From Ruegeria halocynthiae (GTDB taxonomy: Bacteria > Pseudomonadota > Alphaproteobacteria > Rhodobacterales > Rhodobacteraceae): a DNA stretch of 64,000 nucleotides. The stretch spans positions 731,123-795,122 of the forward strand of contig NZ_JQEZ01000003.1 in NCBI RefSeq assembly GCF_000743705.1, written 5' to 3'. Positions 33,552-43,469 of the stretch are shown here, one piece after another. The translations under genes and the position numbers were made by a program. Position 1 is the first letter of the stretch. Each line of letters starts with the position of its first letter. The notes under the pieces are model-generated. The model did no database searches and was not told the origin of the DNA. It was given only the letters and a program-made list of their open reading frames with translations.

Positions 33552-35150
33552 TCACGCCACATTCATTCCGGTTTCCGGCAATGTTGGCGCGGCTTCGATC
33601 AGGGCGCGGGTATAGGGATGTTGCGGGTCAGAGAATATCTGCCCGGTTTCGCCCTGTTCAACGATCTGCCCGGCCTGCATCACCATCACCCGGTCGGTGA
33701 TGGTCCGGACCACGCTCAGGTCATGGCTGATGAACAGATATGTCAGATCATAGGCAGCGCACAGGTCCGCCAGCAGGTCTAGAATCTGCGCCCGGACCGA
33801 AACATCAAGGGCCGAGACCGCCTCGTCAAACAGGATCAGCTCGGGGCGTATAATCAGGGCACGGGCGATAGCGATACGCTGCCTTTGCCCGCCCGAGAAT
33901 TCGTGGATGTATTTGCCCGCATCATCGGGGCCAAGGCCCACGGCTGTCAGCATTTCGGCAATGCGATCCTGCCGCTCTGACCCGGTGGGCGGGGCATCCA
34001 ACAGGTGAAATGGTTCGGTGATCAGGCGGGCAACTCGGTGGCGGGGGTTGAAGCTGCCATAAGGGTCCTGAAACACCACCTGCATCTTGCGGCGCACCGC
34101 CGGGTTTGGCCGGTGACCCGTGAAAACGGGCTGCCCGTCCAGTTGGACGCTGCCGCCCTGCACATCATCCAGGCCCAATATAGCACGTGTTAGGGTCGAT
34201 TTACCGCAACCGGATTCGCCAACCAAACCCAGACGTTCGCCCCGGTTCAGGGTAAAGCTGACACGATCCACCGCGCGGTGATGGTCCGGTTTGCCGAACA
34301 GGCCTTTGCGTGGCAGGCGATAGGTTCGGACGACCTGCGCCACCTCAAGCAGGGGGCGCGGGGGCGGTGATAGCGGCAATGTCACCTGATGGCCGGACGC
34401 CGCAAACAGCATCCGCGTATAGGGGTGTTGCATGTCGCGCAGCAGGTCGCCGGTTGCGCCGGATTCGACCACCTCGCCCTGACGCATCACCGCAATCCGA
34501 TCGGCCATATTGGCCACAACCGCCAGATCGTGGGTGATCATCAGCAGGCCCATGTCATATTCACGCACCAACCCCTTGAGCAGGTCCAGAATCTGGGCCT
34601 GCGTGGTCACATCCAGCGCGGTTGTCGGCTCGTCCGCGATCAGCAGCTTGGGGCGCAGGGCAATGGCCATGGCGATCACCACTCGCTGACGCTGACCACC
34701 GGACAGCTCATGCGGATAGCGCGACAGCGGGAACCGGTCGGGCGGCAGGCCAACGCGGGTCAGTACCTCTTGCGCGCGGGCCCGGGCTTGGGCACGGGGC
34801 ATGGCCTTATGGATCAGGATCGTTTCCATCACCTGATCACCGATGGTCTTGACCGGGTTCAGGGCGGTCATCGGTTCCTGAAACACCATCCCGGTCGCGG
34901 CGCCGCGCAGGGCGCAGAGTTCGGCCTCGGGGCGGTTGAGAAGGTCCTGACCCTGCAACCGGATTGCACCGTCCGCCACGGCGCCATTGGGCAGCAACTG
35001 CATCACGGCCAGCGCCGTCATCGACTTGCCTGATCCGCTTTCACCCGTGACCGCCACGATCTGGCCCGGGGCAATGTCCAGACTGACCTGCTTCAGAATC
35101 TCTGCGCCGTGAATGGACAGCGACAAGTTTTCAATCTGCAGCAGGGTCAT
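33552..35150 (-). CDS. Fused dipeptide-type ABC transporter ATPase (DppD-DppF)
   Basis: A 532-residue protein with two ABC domains in one chain, as in YejF and GsiA. Domain 1 shows Walker A GESGSGKS (about 35-42), signature LSGGQRQRVVIAMA and Walker B LLIADEPTTALD. Domain 2 has Walker A GESGCGKST (about 309-317), signature FSGGQRQRIAIARAL and Walker B LILFDEAVSALD. Both H-loops are present (THDLAV, SHDLSV). The pair energises the DppBC-like permeases just upstream. Overlaps dppC-like by 4 bases. Confidence 0.94.
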   Translation of the reverse strand: MTLLQIENLSLSIHGAEILKQVSLDIAPGQIVAVTGESGSGKSMTALAVMQLLPNGAVADGAIRLQGQDLLNRPEAELCALRGAATGMVFQEPMTALNPVKTIGDQVMETILIHKAMPRAQARARAQEVLTRVGLPPDRFPLSRYPHELSGGQRQRVVIAMAIALRPKLLIADEPTTALDVTTQAQILDLLKGLVREYDMGLLMITHDLAVVANMADRIAVMRQGEVVESGATGDLLRDMQHPYTRMLFAASGHQVTLPLSPPPRPLLEVAQVVRTYRLPRKGLFGKPDHHRAVDRVSFTLNRGERLGLVGESGCGKSTLTRAILGLDDVQGGSVQLDGQPVFTGHRPNPAVRRKMQVVFQDPYGSFNPRHRVARLITEPFHLLDAPPTGSERQDRIAEMLTAVGLGPDDAGKYIHEFSGGQRQRIAIARALIIRPELILFDEAVSALDVSVRAQILDLLADLCAAYDLTYLFISHDLSVVRTITDRVMVMQAGQIVEQGETGQIFSDPQHPYTRALIEAAPTLPETGMNVA

Positions 35151-35962
35151 GCGCGCGCCACCCGGATACGCGGGTCAAGCCAGTCACGCAGACCATCCCC
35201 CAGCAGGTTCAGCCCCAGCACCGTGACAATGATCGCGAGACCCGGAATCAGAGCCAAATGCGGGGCAAAACTGACCATCGTCTGCGCGTCGGCCAGCATT
35301 CGGCCCCAGCTGGGCGTCGGCGGCTGCGCGCCAAGGCCAACATAGGACAGGCCCGCCTCGGCCAGAATACCCAAGGAGAACTGGATGGTCCCCTGCACGA
35401 TCAGCAGATTGGCCACATTGGGCAGAATGTGTTCTGCCGATATCCGCGCAGCGCCCTTGCCCGACACACGGGCGGCAAGGATGAACTCGCGCCCCCACAG
35501 CGACAGCGCCGCGCCGCGGGTGATGCGGGCGAACACGGGGATGTTGAAGATGCCGATGGCGATGATGGCATTGATGGCCCCGGCCCCAAATACGGCGGTG
35601 ATCAGAATGGCAATCACCAGCGACGGGAAGGCAAAGACCAGATCATTGCCGCGCATGATCACCTCATCCAGCCACGAGCCCTGACGCGCTGCCGCCGTCA
35701 GGCCCAGCGGCACGCCAAAGCCGACGCCAATGCCGACAGCAACCAGCGCAACGGCAATTGACGTGCGCGCGCCCACCATGATCATCGAGAACGTGTCCCG
35801 CCCGAAATGATCCGTGCCGAACCAATGCCGCGCATTGGGCGGCTGCAATTTGTTTGGGATATTCAGGGCAGCGTGATCATAAGGCGTCCAGACGAATGAG
35901 ATCACAGCCGCCAGCAGAACCAGCGACGACAGCACCGCGCCAAGGATCAGGTTACGGCTCAT
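35147..35962 (-). CDS. Peptide-type ABC transporter permease (DppC-like)
   Basis: A 271-residue permease with six predicted helices. The start is set at the ATG before SRNLILGAV, overlapping the dppB-like stop by 4 bases; a longer reading frame continues upstream through the dppB-like gene but has no support. The block ARHWFGTDHFGRDTFSMIMVGARTS (about 44-68, DxxGRD of the DppC class) and the EAA loop region RVSGKGAARISAEHILPN (about 185) are clear. Confidence 0.93.
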   Translation of the reverse strand: MSRNLILGAVLSSLVLLAAVISFVWTPYDHAALNIPNKLQPPNARHWFGTDHFGRDTFSMIMVGARTSIAVALVAVGIGVGFGVPLGLTAAARQGSWLDEVIMRGNDLVFAFPSLVIAILITAVFGAGAINAIIAIGIFNIPVFARITRGAALSLWGREFILAARVSGKGAARISAEHILPNVANLLIVQGTIQFSLGILAEAGLSYVGLGAQPPTPSWGRMLADAQTMVSFAPHLALIPGLAIIVTVLGLNLLGDGLRDWLDPRIRVARA

Positions 35963-36906
35963 GTCCTGCTCCTTAGACGGGGGTCGACGGCGGCATAGGC
36001 CAGATCGACCAGAAAATTCACCGTGATAACGGCAAAAACCAACAGCATGACCACGGATTCCACCACGATCAGGTCCCGGGCCGAGATCGCCTGAAACACC
36101 AGCCGCCCCAGACCGGGCAAATAGAACACCTGCTCGATGATGATCGCCCCCGCCAGCAGAAAGGAAAACTGCAACCCAAGAATAGTCAGAACCGGGATCA
36201 GCGCGTTGCGCACCCCGTGCCGCCACAGCGCCTGACGGTATGTCAGCCCCTTGGCGCGGGCGGTGCGCATGAAATCCTCGCCCAATATGTCCAGCAGCGA
36301 TGACCGCATCACCCGCGCCAGAATTGCTGCCTGCGGCAGGGCCAGCGCAATTGCTGGCAGGGTCAGGGAATGCAACCCGGCCCAAAGCCCCTTGTTCCAG
36401 CCCGCAAACCCACCGGCATTGAACCAGCGCAAATTGATGGCAAAGATCAGCACCAACATCATCGCGAACCAGAAGTTCGGCACCGCGATGCCCAGTTGCG
36501 TGGCCCCCATCACCGTCAGATCACCTGGCTTGCCCCGGCGCGCCGCCGCATAGATCCCGGCAGGAAAGGCGATCAGGGTGGACAGGATCAGCGCATAAAG
36601 CGCCAGCGGCAGCGACACCCACATCCGATCCGCGATCATCTGCGACACCGGCGTACGGTAGGTATACGAAGTGCCGAAATCCCCCACCAGCATACCACCG
36701 ACCCAGTCCAAGTACCGCTGCGCATTCGAGACATCCAACCCAAGCTCGGCGCGCAGTGCCGCCAGCGTATCTTCTTGCGCGTTGACCCCCAACATAAACG
36801 AGGCCGGATCACCCGGTGCCACCTCGATCACCGCGAAGATGACCACCGAGGCGACCACAAGACTGATCAGCAGCGATATCAGACGTTTGAAAGCATAGCG
36901 GAGCAT
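35959..36906 (-). CDS. Peptide-type ABC transporter permease (DppB-like)
   Basis: A 315-residue permease that starts MLRYAFKRLISLLISLVVAS, the standard DppB N-terminus, then GDPASFMLG (about 32-40), the periplasmic domain, DFGTSYTYRTPV near 75, and the EAA loop FMRTARAKGLTYRQALWRHGVRNALIPV (about 214-240). No good ribosome binding site precedes the ATG, so its translation may depend on the channel gene just upstream, 40 bases away. Confidence 0.93.
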   Translation of the reverse strand: MLRYAFKRLISLLISLVVASVVIFAVIEVAPGDPASFMLGVNAQEDTLAALRAELGLDVSNAQRYLDWVGGMLVGDFGTSYTYRTPVSQMIADRMWVSLPLALYALILSTLIAFPAGIYAAARRGKPGDLTVMGATQLGIAVPNFWFAMMLVLIFAINLRWFNAGGFAGWNKGLWAGLHSLTLPAIALALPQAAILARVMRSSLLDILGEDFMRTARAKGLTYRQALWRHGVRNALIPVLTILGLQFSFLLAGAIIIEQVFYLPGLGRLVFQAISARDLIVVESVVMLLVFAVITVNFLVDLAYAAVDPRLRSRT

Positions 36907-36946
36907 TGCGGTTAGGTTAGGGTCCCATATGGCGGGGGTCCAGCAT

Positions 36947-38014
36947 CTATGGCGTTATCAGATAGGCAAAAACCGCATAGCCGACGATGGCTGCGTACCC
37001 CAGCGGATAAATCCACTTGATCGCGTAATTGTCCAGCTTGCGCGCGGCCCCTTCCCGGCCCGACACCTTCAATTTGCGCAGGGCCACGTTGAACACGATC
37101 AGCGCCCCGGTCATCAGGAACATGCATTGCAGGGTGAAATCCAGAAACGTCAGATAGCCCAGTTTGGGCAGATCGGCCGATATGGCCCAATTAAAGGCCA
37201 CAAACACCAGCAGGTTGCCGCCCGCGATTTCAATCCGCCTGCGGTATTCGTCCAGAAAGAACAACGCCCAGCCGACAGTGATCAGCACCAGCATCGGCAG
37301 GAACACGCGAATGACGTAATAGGTCAGATGCCGACTGCCCTCGAACGCCAGCGCAACCTGATCGCTGTCCCGCCCCGACAGGCCGGTAACTGTCGAATGC
37401 TGCACCCGCGCGTTGCCCAGCACCCACTCTTCTTCGCCCAGCAGGTCGCCCAGACCCGAATAGTCGTCCAACGGGTAATAAGTCACGTATTCGGACGGAA
37501 AGATTGAGACGACCTCGAAAAAGAACTTCTGCGTGTCGAACGGATACTTGCGGAAATCGAAATGCGGCGCCTGCAAGGTCAGCGAGGATTTTTCGACATA
37601 AACCACACGCCCATCATGGTGCAGCGAGGCTGCGGATTCGTGTATCCATTTGTTGGACTGCTGGTTGTGGATGACAAAAGCGGGCACGACCGCCCCAATT
37701 TCCGAGGCATGTTCGGCCAGTGTGGCCGGGTTGAACACCTGAAAGTCGCGCCCCACGACATCGCGGTCAAAGGCCAGCGCCGGATCGGTCCATTCAACCC
37801 GCAGGACGACGACGGCGGAATAATTCTCGGCCTTCTGATCAACGCTTGTAACCTGATCAATCCGGATGCCGATGCCGACATCCAGCGGGTTTTCCGGCGT
37901 GCCCACCAGCGCCTCAAGCCCGCCGTCCAGGGCGTTCTGCGCCTGCACCTTGCCGCCCATGGCAAAAACACAGGCGGCAAGTGCAAGAGTACAGAAGATG
38001 CGGGCCGGGTTCAT
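36947..38014 (-). CDS. Pentameric ligand-gated ion channel (Cys-loop receptor homologue, GLIC/ELIC family)
   Basis: A 355-residue channel subunit. After a signal peptide (1-26, cut after VQAQ) comes an extracellular beta-sandwich (30-228) with WTDPAL at 75-80 and the hallmark KYPFDTQ at 156-162, the counterpart of the Cys-loop, here without cysteines as in other bacterial members. TM1 is at about 229-254 (VIRVFLP ... ALFFLD), TM2 at about 258-280 (AGGNLLVFVAFNWAIS), the M2-M3 loop DLPKLGYLT at 281-289 matches ELIC's LPK-YMT, TM3 is at 290-313, and TM4 at 329-354. The cytosolic M3-M4 loop is short. Start chosen at ATG 38014; a GTG 12 bases upstream is possible. It lies 37 bases after the binding-protein gene and 40 before dppB, inside the ABC operon. 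Confidence 0.92.
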   Translation of the reverse strand: MNPARIFCTLALAACVFAMGGKVQAQNALDGGLEALVGTPENPLDVGIGIRIDQVTSVDQKAENYSAVVVLRVEWTDPALAFDRDVVGRDFQVFNPATLAEHASEIGAVVPAFVIHNQQSNKWIHESAASLHHDGRVVYVEKSSLTLQAPHFDFRKYPFDTQKFFFEVVSIFPSEYVTYYPLDDYSGLGDLLGEEEWVLGNARVQHSTVTGLSGRDSDQVALAFEGSRHLTYYVIRVFLPMLVLITVGWALFFLDEYRRRIEIAGGNLLVFVAFNWAISADLPKLGYLTFLDFTLQCMFLMTGALIVFNVALRKLKVSGREGAARKLDNYAIKWIYPLGYAAIVGYAVFAYLITP

Positions 38015-38051
38015 CGTCAGGCTCACTCTGGTTTAGGCATCCGGGGCCGAT

Positions 38052-39539
38052 CTATTCGGACCAGCTGATCTGGGTCAGATCAATGGCGGCTGTCGGTGCG
38101 TTTTTCCACAGACCCTGAACACCGGCTTTGGCAACCCCCAGCTTTGCCAGCTGGAACAGGTAGCCGTTGACATAATCATTGGCAATCAGGCGCTGCATCT
38201 CGCCCAGCAGCCGGTTGCGTTCTTCGGGATCAGTGGTCGTGTTCAGCGTTTCGATCAGCGTCTGGGCATCCAGGCTGTCATATTGGAAATAGTAATCCGG
38301 TCGCGCATAGATGCCGATATCCATCGGTTCGGTATGGCTGACGATGGTCAGGCCGAAATCCTTGCCTTTGAACACCGATTCAAGCCATTGCGCCCATTCC
38401 ACATTGATGATCTCGGCGGTGATGCCGACCTCGGCCAGTTGTGCGGCGATGATCTCGCCCCCGCGCCGGGCATAAGAGGGCGGCGGCAGGTGCAGGGTGG
38501 TTTCGAACCCCTCTTCATACCCCGCATCCGCCAGCAGTTTGGCGGCCTTTTTCGGATCATAGGCCGAATTGCCGGTCAGATCGACATAGGCCGGGTTATG
38601 CGGCGCAAAATGGGTGCCGATGGGTGTGCCATAGCCGAACATCGCCCCATCAATGATCGCTTGCCGGTCGATGGCATGGGCCAGAGCTTGCCGCACACGG
38701 ATATCGTCGAACGGAGGTTGTTTGTTGTTGGTCGACAGGATGGTTTCGCCTTCGGTCGATCCCACAAGCACCTGAAAGCGCGGATCGGCCTCGAACTGAG
38801 GCAGGTTTTCGGGGGCCGGGAAATTGTCGAACACATCCACATCCTCGGCCATCATCGCCGCAAAGGCGGCGGTTGGGTCCGAGATGAATTTGAACGTAGC
38901 AGTCTCTAACGCGGGCTGATCCCCCCAATAATCTGGATTTCGGTTCAGGGTGATGCTATCGCCCTGAACCCATTCGCCAAAGGTAAATGCACCGGTGCCG
39001 ACCGGGTTGGTCTTGATATTGTCGATGCTATCGGGGGCAACAATCACTGCATCGCCCCAGGCCATGTTGAACAGAAAATTGCCGTTAGGCTCGGACAGGG
39101 TGACTGTGACGGTCAGCGGATCGGCGACCTCAACGCTTGCAATAGCGGCAAACAGGGCTTTTTGCGCGTTGGCGCTGTCTTCGGCCAGGGCGCGGTCAAG
39201 GCTGAACTTGACGTCCTCGGCGTCCATCGTCGTGCCGTCATGGAAGGTCACCCCCTCGCGCAGTTTGAAGGTATAGACGGTGCCATCCTCGGAAATCTCC
39301 CAGCTTTCTGCCAATCCGGGCACGACCGAACCATCGCCCATGAACCGGGTCAGACCTTCGAAGATATTGGTGTACACTACCGAATCGATGGCCTGCGCGG
39401 CGGCGCTGGTGGGGTCCAGATGCGGTGGTTCCAGCTGCATCGCGATGGTAATGTCCGATTTCGCCAAAGCCTGCGTGGCAAACAGGCTGGCACCCATCGC
39501 CAGCGCCGAGACAAAGGTCCGAAACGTCTGCTTTGTCAT
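38052..39539 (-). CDS. Peptide-type ABC transporter substrate-binding protein (SBP family 5)
   Basis: A 495-residue periplasmic binding protein with a signal peptide (1-26, ending ALA). Family-5 blocks: ITIAMQLEPPHLDPTSAAAQ (30-49), VPGLAESWEISEDGTVYTFKLREGVTFHDGTTMDAEDV condensed to LAESW (about 76), FKLREGVTFHDG (about 91-102), and LNRNPDYWG near 203. The family binds di- and oligopeptides, but also nickel, opines and other solutes, so the ligand is open. Start ATG has GGGGAGAG upstream. First gene of the six-gene operon that includes the ion channel and aldehyde dehydrogenase. Confidence 0.94.
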   Translation of the reverse strand: MTKQTFRTFVSALAMGASLFATQALAKSDITIAMQLEPPHLDPTSAAAQAIDSVVYTNIFEGLTRFMGDGSVVPGLAESWEISEDGTVYTFKLREGVTFHDGTTMDAEDVKFSLDRALAEDSANAQKALFAAIASVEVADPLTVTVTLSEPNGNFLFNMAWGDAVIVAPDSIDNIKTNPVGTGAFTFGEWVQGDSITLNRNPDYWGDQPALETATFKFISDPTAAFAAMMAEDVDVFDNFPAPENLPQFEADPRFQVLVGSTEGETILSTNNKQPPFDDIRVRQALAHAIDRQAIIDGAMFGYGTPIGTHFAPHNPAYVDLTGNSAYDPKKAAKLLADAGYEEGFETTLHLPPPSYARRGGEIIAAQLAEVGITAEIINVEWAQWLESVFKGKDFGLTIVSHTEPMDIGIYARPDYYFQYDSLDAQTLIETLNTTTDPEERNRLLGEMQRLIANDYVNGYLFQLAKLGVAKAGVQGLWKNAPTAAIDLTQISWSE

Positions 39540-39708
39540 GTAAATCTCTCCCCACTAAAAGAATATTGGCCCTTTTATTCGGGCCGTTCTGCGACCAATG
39601 TCCCTTTAAACCTTAGGTCAATCAAGGAAATGTTCGCGCAACCGGGGTTTCTATGAACCGCTGCGATCTGCTATGCCGCGCTGCAACATGAACCCCGGAG
39701 GAGCGACC

Positions 39709-40548
39709 ATGAGCGCCACCGCCCGCAAAAAAGCCCCAAACGCCCAGGATATCCGCACCCGCAAAGGCGGCACGCCGCTGGTCAGCCTGACGGCCTATAC
39801 CACGCCAATGGCGCGGCTGATGGATGCCCATTGCGATTTCGTTCTGGTGGGCGACAGCGTCGGCATGGTGTTGCACGGGCTGGAATCCACCCTTGGCGTC
39901 ACGATGGAAATGATGGTGATGCACGGTCAGGCCGTCGCGCGCGGGCTGGAGCAGGCGATGATGGTCATCGACATGCCGTTTGCCAGCTATGAACACAATC
40001 CGGCCGAGGCGTTCCGCAACGCCGCCCGTCTGATGTCGGAAACCGGCGCGGGTGCGGTCAAGCTGGAAGGCGGGGTCGAGATGGCCGAGACCATCCGCTT
40101 TTTGGTCAAGCGCGGCATTCCGGTGATGGCCCATATCGGCCTGACGCCGCAGTCGATCAACACGCTGGGCGGCTACAAGGTGCAGGGCCGCGATGAGCAG
40201 GCGCAGGCCGTTCTGGCCGATGCCCACGCCGTCGCCGAAGCCGGTGCGTTTTCCGTGGTACTGGAAAAGGTGCCGCAAAAGCTGGCCGATCAAATTACCG
40301 CCGAGATTGCGATCCCCACCATCGGCATCGGCGCTTCAGCCGGATGCGACGGGCAGATTCTGGTGGTCGACGACATGGTGGGCTTTTTCACCGCCTTCAA
40401 ACCGAAATTCGTCAAACGCTATGCCGAGCTGGGTCCGCAGGCCGAAGCCGCCATTGCTGAATACGCCGCCGATGTGCGCACCCGCGCCTTTCCGGCGGAT
40501 GAACATGTGTTTTCCGATCAGGCGCCGGTCAAGGGACCCAAAGCATGA
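39709..40548 (+). CDS. panB: 3-methyl-2-oxobutanoate hydroxymethyltransferase
   Basis: A 279-residue cytosolic enzyme that makes ketopantoate from 2-ketoisovalerate and methylenetetrahydrofolate, first committed step to pantothenate and CoA. Seen: [13 protein letters not shown] (about 23-35), [13 protein letters not shown] (about 44-56, metal-binding Asp), [10 protein letters not shown] (about 89), [10 protein letters not shown] (about 139) and [21 protein letters not shown] (about 202-220). Start chosen after CGGAGGAG; an upstream in-frame ATG lacks support. Overlaps panC by 4 bases. Confidence 0.96.
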   Translation: MSATARKKAPNAQDIRTRKGGTPLVSLTAYTTPMARLMDAHCDFVLVGDSVGMVLHGLESTLGVTMEMMVMHGQAVARGLEQAMMVIDMPFASYEHNPAEAFRNAARLMSETGAGAVKLEGGVEMAETIRFLVKRGIPVMAHIGLTPQSINTLGGYKVQGRDEQAQAVLADAHAVAEAGAFSVVLEKVPQKLADQITAEIAIPTIGIGASAGCDGQILVVDDMVGFFTAFKPKFVKRYAELGPQAEAAIAEYAADVRTRAFPADEHVFSDQAPVKGPKA

Positions 40549-41387
40549 CCGCCCCCATCCTGCGCCGTCTGGCCGATCTGCGGGCGCTGACCACCAAATG
40601 GCATCGCAAGGATGAGGTGATCGGCGTTGTCCCCACCATGGGCGCGCTGCATCAGGGGCATCTGTCCTTGGCCGAGGCCGCCAAGGCAAGCAGCGACTGC
40701 GTGATCGTGACGATCTTTGTGAACCCCAAACAGTTCAACAACCCCGAGGATCTGGCCAATTACCCGCGCACCGAAAACGAAGATGCGCAGAAACTGGCCC
40801 CATATGGCGTCGATGCGATCTATGTTCCCGACCCGGATGAAATCTACCCGCAGGGCTTTGCTACCACCGTTTCGGTCGCGGGCCTGACCAATGTGATGGA
40901 AGGTGAATTCCGTCCGGGCCATTTCGACGGCGTGGCCACCGTGGTCGCCAAGCTGTTCCTGCAAACACAGGCGGATCGGGCCTATTTCGGGGAAAAAGAC
41001 TATCAACAGCTGATGGTCGTCCGCCGGATGGCGCGCGATCTGGATATCCCGATCGAGGTGGTTGGTTGCCCCACTGTGCGCGAACCCTCGGGTCTGGCGA
41101 TGTCCTCGCGCAACCTGCGCCTCTCGTCCCAGGGGCTGGCGGTTGCGGGCAACAAGCACCGGATCATGCAAGCCATTGCCCAGTCGCTGAAAACCGGAAC
41201 CGCGTTCCAGCCGCTGGCGACGCAGGCCGAAACCGATCTGTTGGCTGCGGGGTTCACGCAGGTTGAATACATCCAGCTGCGCTGCGCCGAGACACTGGAC
41301 CCGGTGACCCATGCCAAGCGGCCTGCCCGGCTGTTCGTGGCAGCCTGGGCCGATGGCGTGCGCCTGATCGACAATATTCCAGTCTAA
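40545..41387 (+). CDS. panC: Pantothenate synthetase
   Basis: A 280-residue ATP-dependent ligase joining pantoate and beta-alanine. The nucleotidyltransferase motifs are visible: [13 protein letters not shown] (about 30-42, HxGH), [18 protein letters not shown] (about 60-77), [18 protein letters not shown] (about 122-139) and FGEKDYQQL (about 153). The KMSKS-like serine part is SGLAMSSRN (about 184-192). Operon with panB. Confidence 0.97.
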   Translation: MTAPILRRLADLRALTTKWHRKDEVIGVVPTMGALHQGHLSLAEAAKASSDCVIVTIFVNPKQFNNPEDLANYPRTENEDAQKLAPYGVDAIYVPDPDEIYPQGFATTVSVAGLTNVMEGEFRPGHFDGVATVVAKLFLQTQADRAYFGEKDYQQLMVVRRMARDLDIPIEVVGCPTVREPSGLAMSSRNLRLSSQGLAVAGNKHRIMQAIAQSLKTGTAFQPLATQAETDLLAAGFTQVEYIQLRCAETLDPVTHAKRPARLFVAAWADGVRLIDNIPV

Positions 41388-41453
41388 TCACACTGGCGGC
41401 AGCCGCCCGCCTTGCGCTATGGTCCCGCAAAACAAACCGGGAGGGGCGCAGGC

Positions 41454-42932
41454 GTGACCTATATTCTTGCCATTGATCAGGGCACCACATCGTCGCGGGC
41501 CATATTGTTCGACGCCGACATGCAGCGCGCAGGCATGGCGCAGCACGAGTTTACCCAGCATTTTCCACAGGAAGGCTGGGTCGAACACGACGCCGAGGAA
41601 ATCTGGAACAGCGTCCTGACCGTCTGCCGCGAGGTGATGGAAACCACCGGCGCCACCCCCGACCAGATCGCCGGTATCGGCATCACCAATCAGCGCGAAA
41701 CCACCGTGGTCTGGGACCGGGCCACCGGCAAACCCATCCACAACGCCATCGTCTGGCAGGACCGCCGCACCGCCGAGATTTGCGCGCGCTACAAACAGGC
41801 CGGGTGCGAGGATGACGTGACCGCCCAGACCGGGCTGCTGCTGGACCCCTATTTCTCGGGGACCAAGGTCAAATGGCTGCTGGACACTATCCCCGGGGCC
41901 CGCGACCGTGCCGAAGCAGGTGAGCTGATGTTCGGCACCATCGACTGTTTCCTGATCTGGCGTCTGACCGAAGGGCGCAGCCACGCGACCGATGCCACAA
42001 ACGCCGCGCGGACCCTGTTGTTCGACATCCACAAGGGCGAATGGAGCGCGGAAATCTGCGACCTTCTGGACGTGCCGATGAACATGCTGCCCAAGGTGCA
42101 TGACTGCGCCTCGGATTTCGGCAATACGACCCTGTTGGGCGGGGATATCCCTATTCTTGGCGTGGCGGGCGATCAGCAGGCCGCCACCATCGGGCAGGCC
42201 TGTTTCAAACCCGGCATGATGAAATCCACCTATGGCACCGGCTGTTTTGCCCTGTTGAACACGGGATCGCAGCCGGTCGAATCCAGAAACCGTCTGCTGA
42301 CAACGATTGCCTACCAGTTGAACGGTCAGCGGACCTATGCGCTGGAAGGGTCGATCTTTGTGGCCGGGGCCGCCGTGCAATGGCTGCGCGATGCCTTGCA
42401 GATCATCGAAACGGCCGCCGAAAGCAGTGAGCTGGCCGATCAGGCCGACCCGAACCAGCATGTGGTGTTGGTGCCCGCCTTTACCGGCCTTGGCGCACCC
42501 TATTGGAAACCCGATTGCCGGGGCGCAGTGTTTGGCCTGACCCGCAATTCCGGCCGGGCCGAATTTGCCAGCGCCACGCTGGAAAGCATCGCCTATCAGA
42601 CCCGCGACCTGTGGCACGCCATGCAGGGCGACTGGAACACGGATGCCGAAGTGACCCTGCGCGTCGATGGCGGCGCAAGCGCGTCGGACTGGGCCATGCA
42701 GGGGCTGGCGGATTACCTCGGCGCGCCGGTAGATCGCCCGGTGATGCAGGAAACCACCGCGTTGGGTGCGGCCTGGCTGGCCGGAATGCGTGCGGGTATC
42801 TACCCCAAACAGCACGAGTTCTCCGAAACCTGGGCATTGGACCGCAGGTTTGAGCCCGAACTGTCCGAACAGGAACGTGACGCCGCTTATGCCCGCTGGC
42901 AGCGGGCCGTTGCCGCAGCCATGGCGTTCTGA
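41454..42932 (+). CDS. glpK: Glycerol kinase
   Basis: A 492-residue FGGY-family kinase that converts glycerol to glycerol-3-phosphate. Seen: [12 protein letters not shown] (5-16), [17 protein letters not shown] (about 75-91), [10 protein letters not shown] (about 97-106), [12 protein letters not shown] (about 160), [10 protein letters not shown] and [13 protein letters not shown] (about 257-269). GTG start with GGGAGGGG upstream. Follows panC by 66 bases; no glycerol facilitator or glpD nearby. Confidence 0.96.
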   Translation: MTYILAIDQGTTSSRAILFDADMQRAGMAQHEFTQHFPQEGWVEHDAEEIWNSVLTVCREVMETTGATPDQIAGIGITNQRETTVVWDRATGKPIHNAIVWQDRRTAEICARYKQAGCEDDVTAQTGLLLDPYFSGTKVKWLLDTIPGARDRAEAGELMFGTIDCFLIWRLTEGRSHATDATNAARTLLFDIHKGEWSAEICDLLDVPMNMLPKVHDCASDFGNTTLLGGDIPILGVAGDQQAATIGQACFKPGMMKSTYGTGCFALLNTGSQPVESRNRLLTTIAYQLNGQRTYALEGSIFVAGAAVQWLRDALQIIETAAESSELADQADPNQHVVLVPAFTGLGAPYWKPDCRGAVFGLTRNSGRAEFASATLESIAYQTRDLWHAMQGDWNTDAEVTLRVDGGASASDWAMQGLADYLGAPVDRPVMQETTALGAAWLAGMRAGIYPKQHEFSETWALDRRFEPELSEQERDAAYARWQRAVAAAMAF

Positions 42933-42939
42933 GGGGGCC

Positions 42940-42961
42940 GAAGGATCAGCTGTGATCCTTC
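42940..42961. terminator. Palindromic hairpin at the glpK/smpB junction
   Basis: gaaggatca (42940-42948) and tgatccttc (42953-42961) form a perfect 9-base stem around gctg. It lies 7 bases past the glpK stop and overlaps the end of convergent smpB. There is no T tract, so termination is only suggested. Confidence 0.4.
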
Positions 42962-43422
42962 ATCAACCGCTGTTTCTGACGTGACCAGTCCCGCTTGGCC
43001 TGGGTTTCGCGCTTGTCATGGGTTTTCTTGCCCTTGGCGATGCCGATTTTGATCTTGGCCAGACCCTTGTGGTTGAAATACAGCACCAGCGGCACCAGCG
43101 TCATGCCCTTGCGCTGTGTCGCATTCCACAGATTCGACATTTCCTTGCGTGACACCAGCAGTTTCCGGCGGCGGCGTTCTTCATGCTTGAACACCTTGGC
43201 CTGCTCGTAGGGGGCGACATAGCTGTTGACCAGCCACAGCTCTCCATCCTCGACCGAGGCATAGCTTTCAGCGATATTCGACCCGCCTGCGCGCAGGGAC
43301 TTAACCTCGGACCCCAGTAGGATGATGCCACATTCAATATCGTCCTCGATCGCGTAATCGAAGCGCGCGCGCCGGTTTTCGGCGATTACCTTGTAATTCG
43401 GGTCTGTCTTTTGCTTGGCCAT
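42946..43422 (-). CDS. smpB: SsrA-binding protein
   Basis: A 158-residue RNA-binding protein that delivers tmRNA to stalled ribosomes. Family landmarks: [29 protein letters not shown] (condensed: [24 protein letters not shown], about 14-45), [13 protein letters not shown] (about 53), and the lysine-rich C-terminal tail GKKTHDKRE ... KQRLMK that forms a helix in the mRNA channel. The tmRNA gene is not in the window. Confidence 0.97.
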   Translation of the reverse strand: MAKQKTDPNYKVIAENRRARFDYAIEDDIECGIILLGSEVKSLRAGGSNIAESYASVEDGELWLVNSYVAPYEQAKVFKHEERRRRKLLVSRKEMSNLWNATQRKGMTLVPLVLYFNHKGLAKIKIGIAKGKKTHDKRETQAKRDWSRQKQRLMKDHS

Positions 43423-43469
43423 GACGCGTTGATTTATGCCGCTTAGGCGGTCCTTGCAAGCCGAAGCCG

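Noticed and set aside
35963..36385. N-terminal extension of the DppC-like permease
   Set aside because: The extension reads through the dppB-like gene in another frame; the family N-terminus begins at the ATG at 35962 that overlaps the dppB stop.
41388..42815. Long minus-strand open frame across glpK
   Set aside because: It lies fully antisense to a clear glycerol kinase; its composition (many Gly/His/Arg, no motif) is that of a high-GC shadow.
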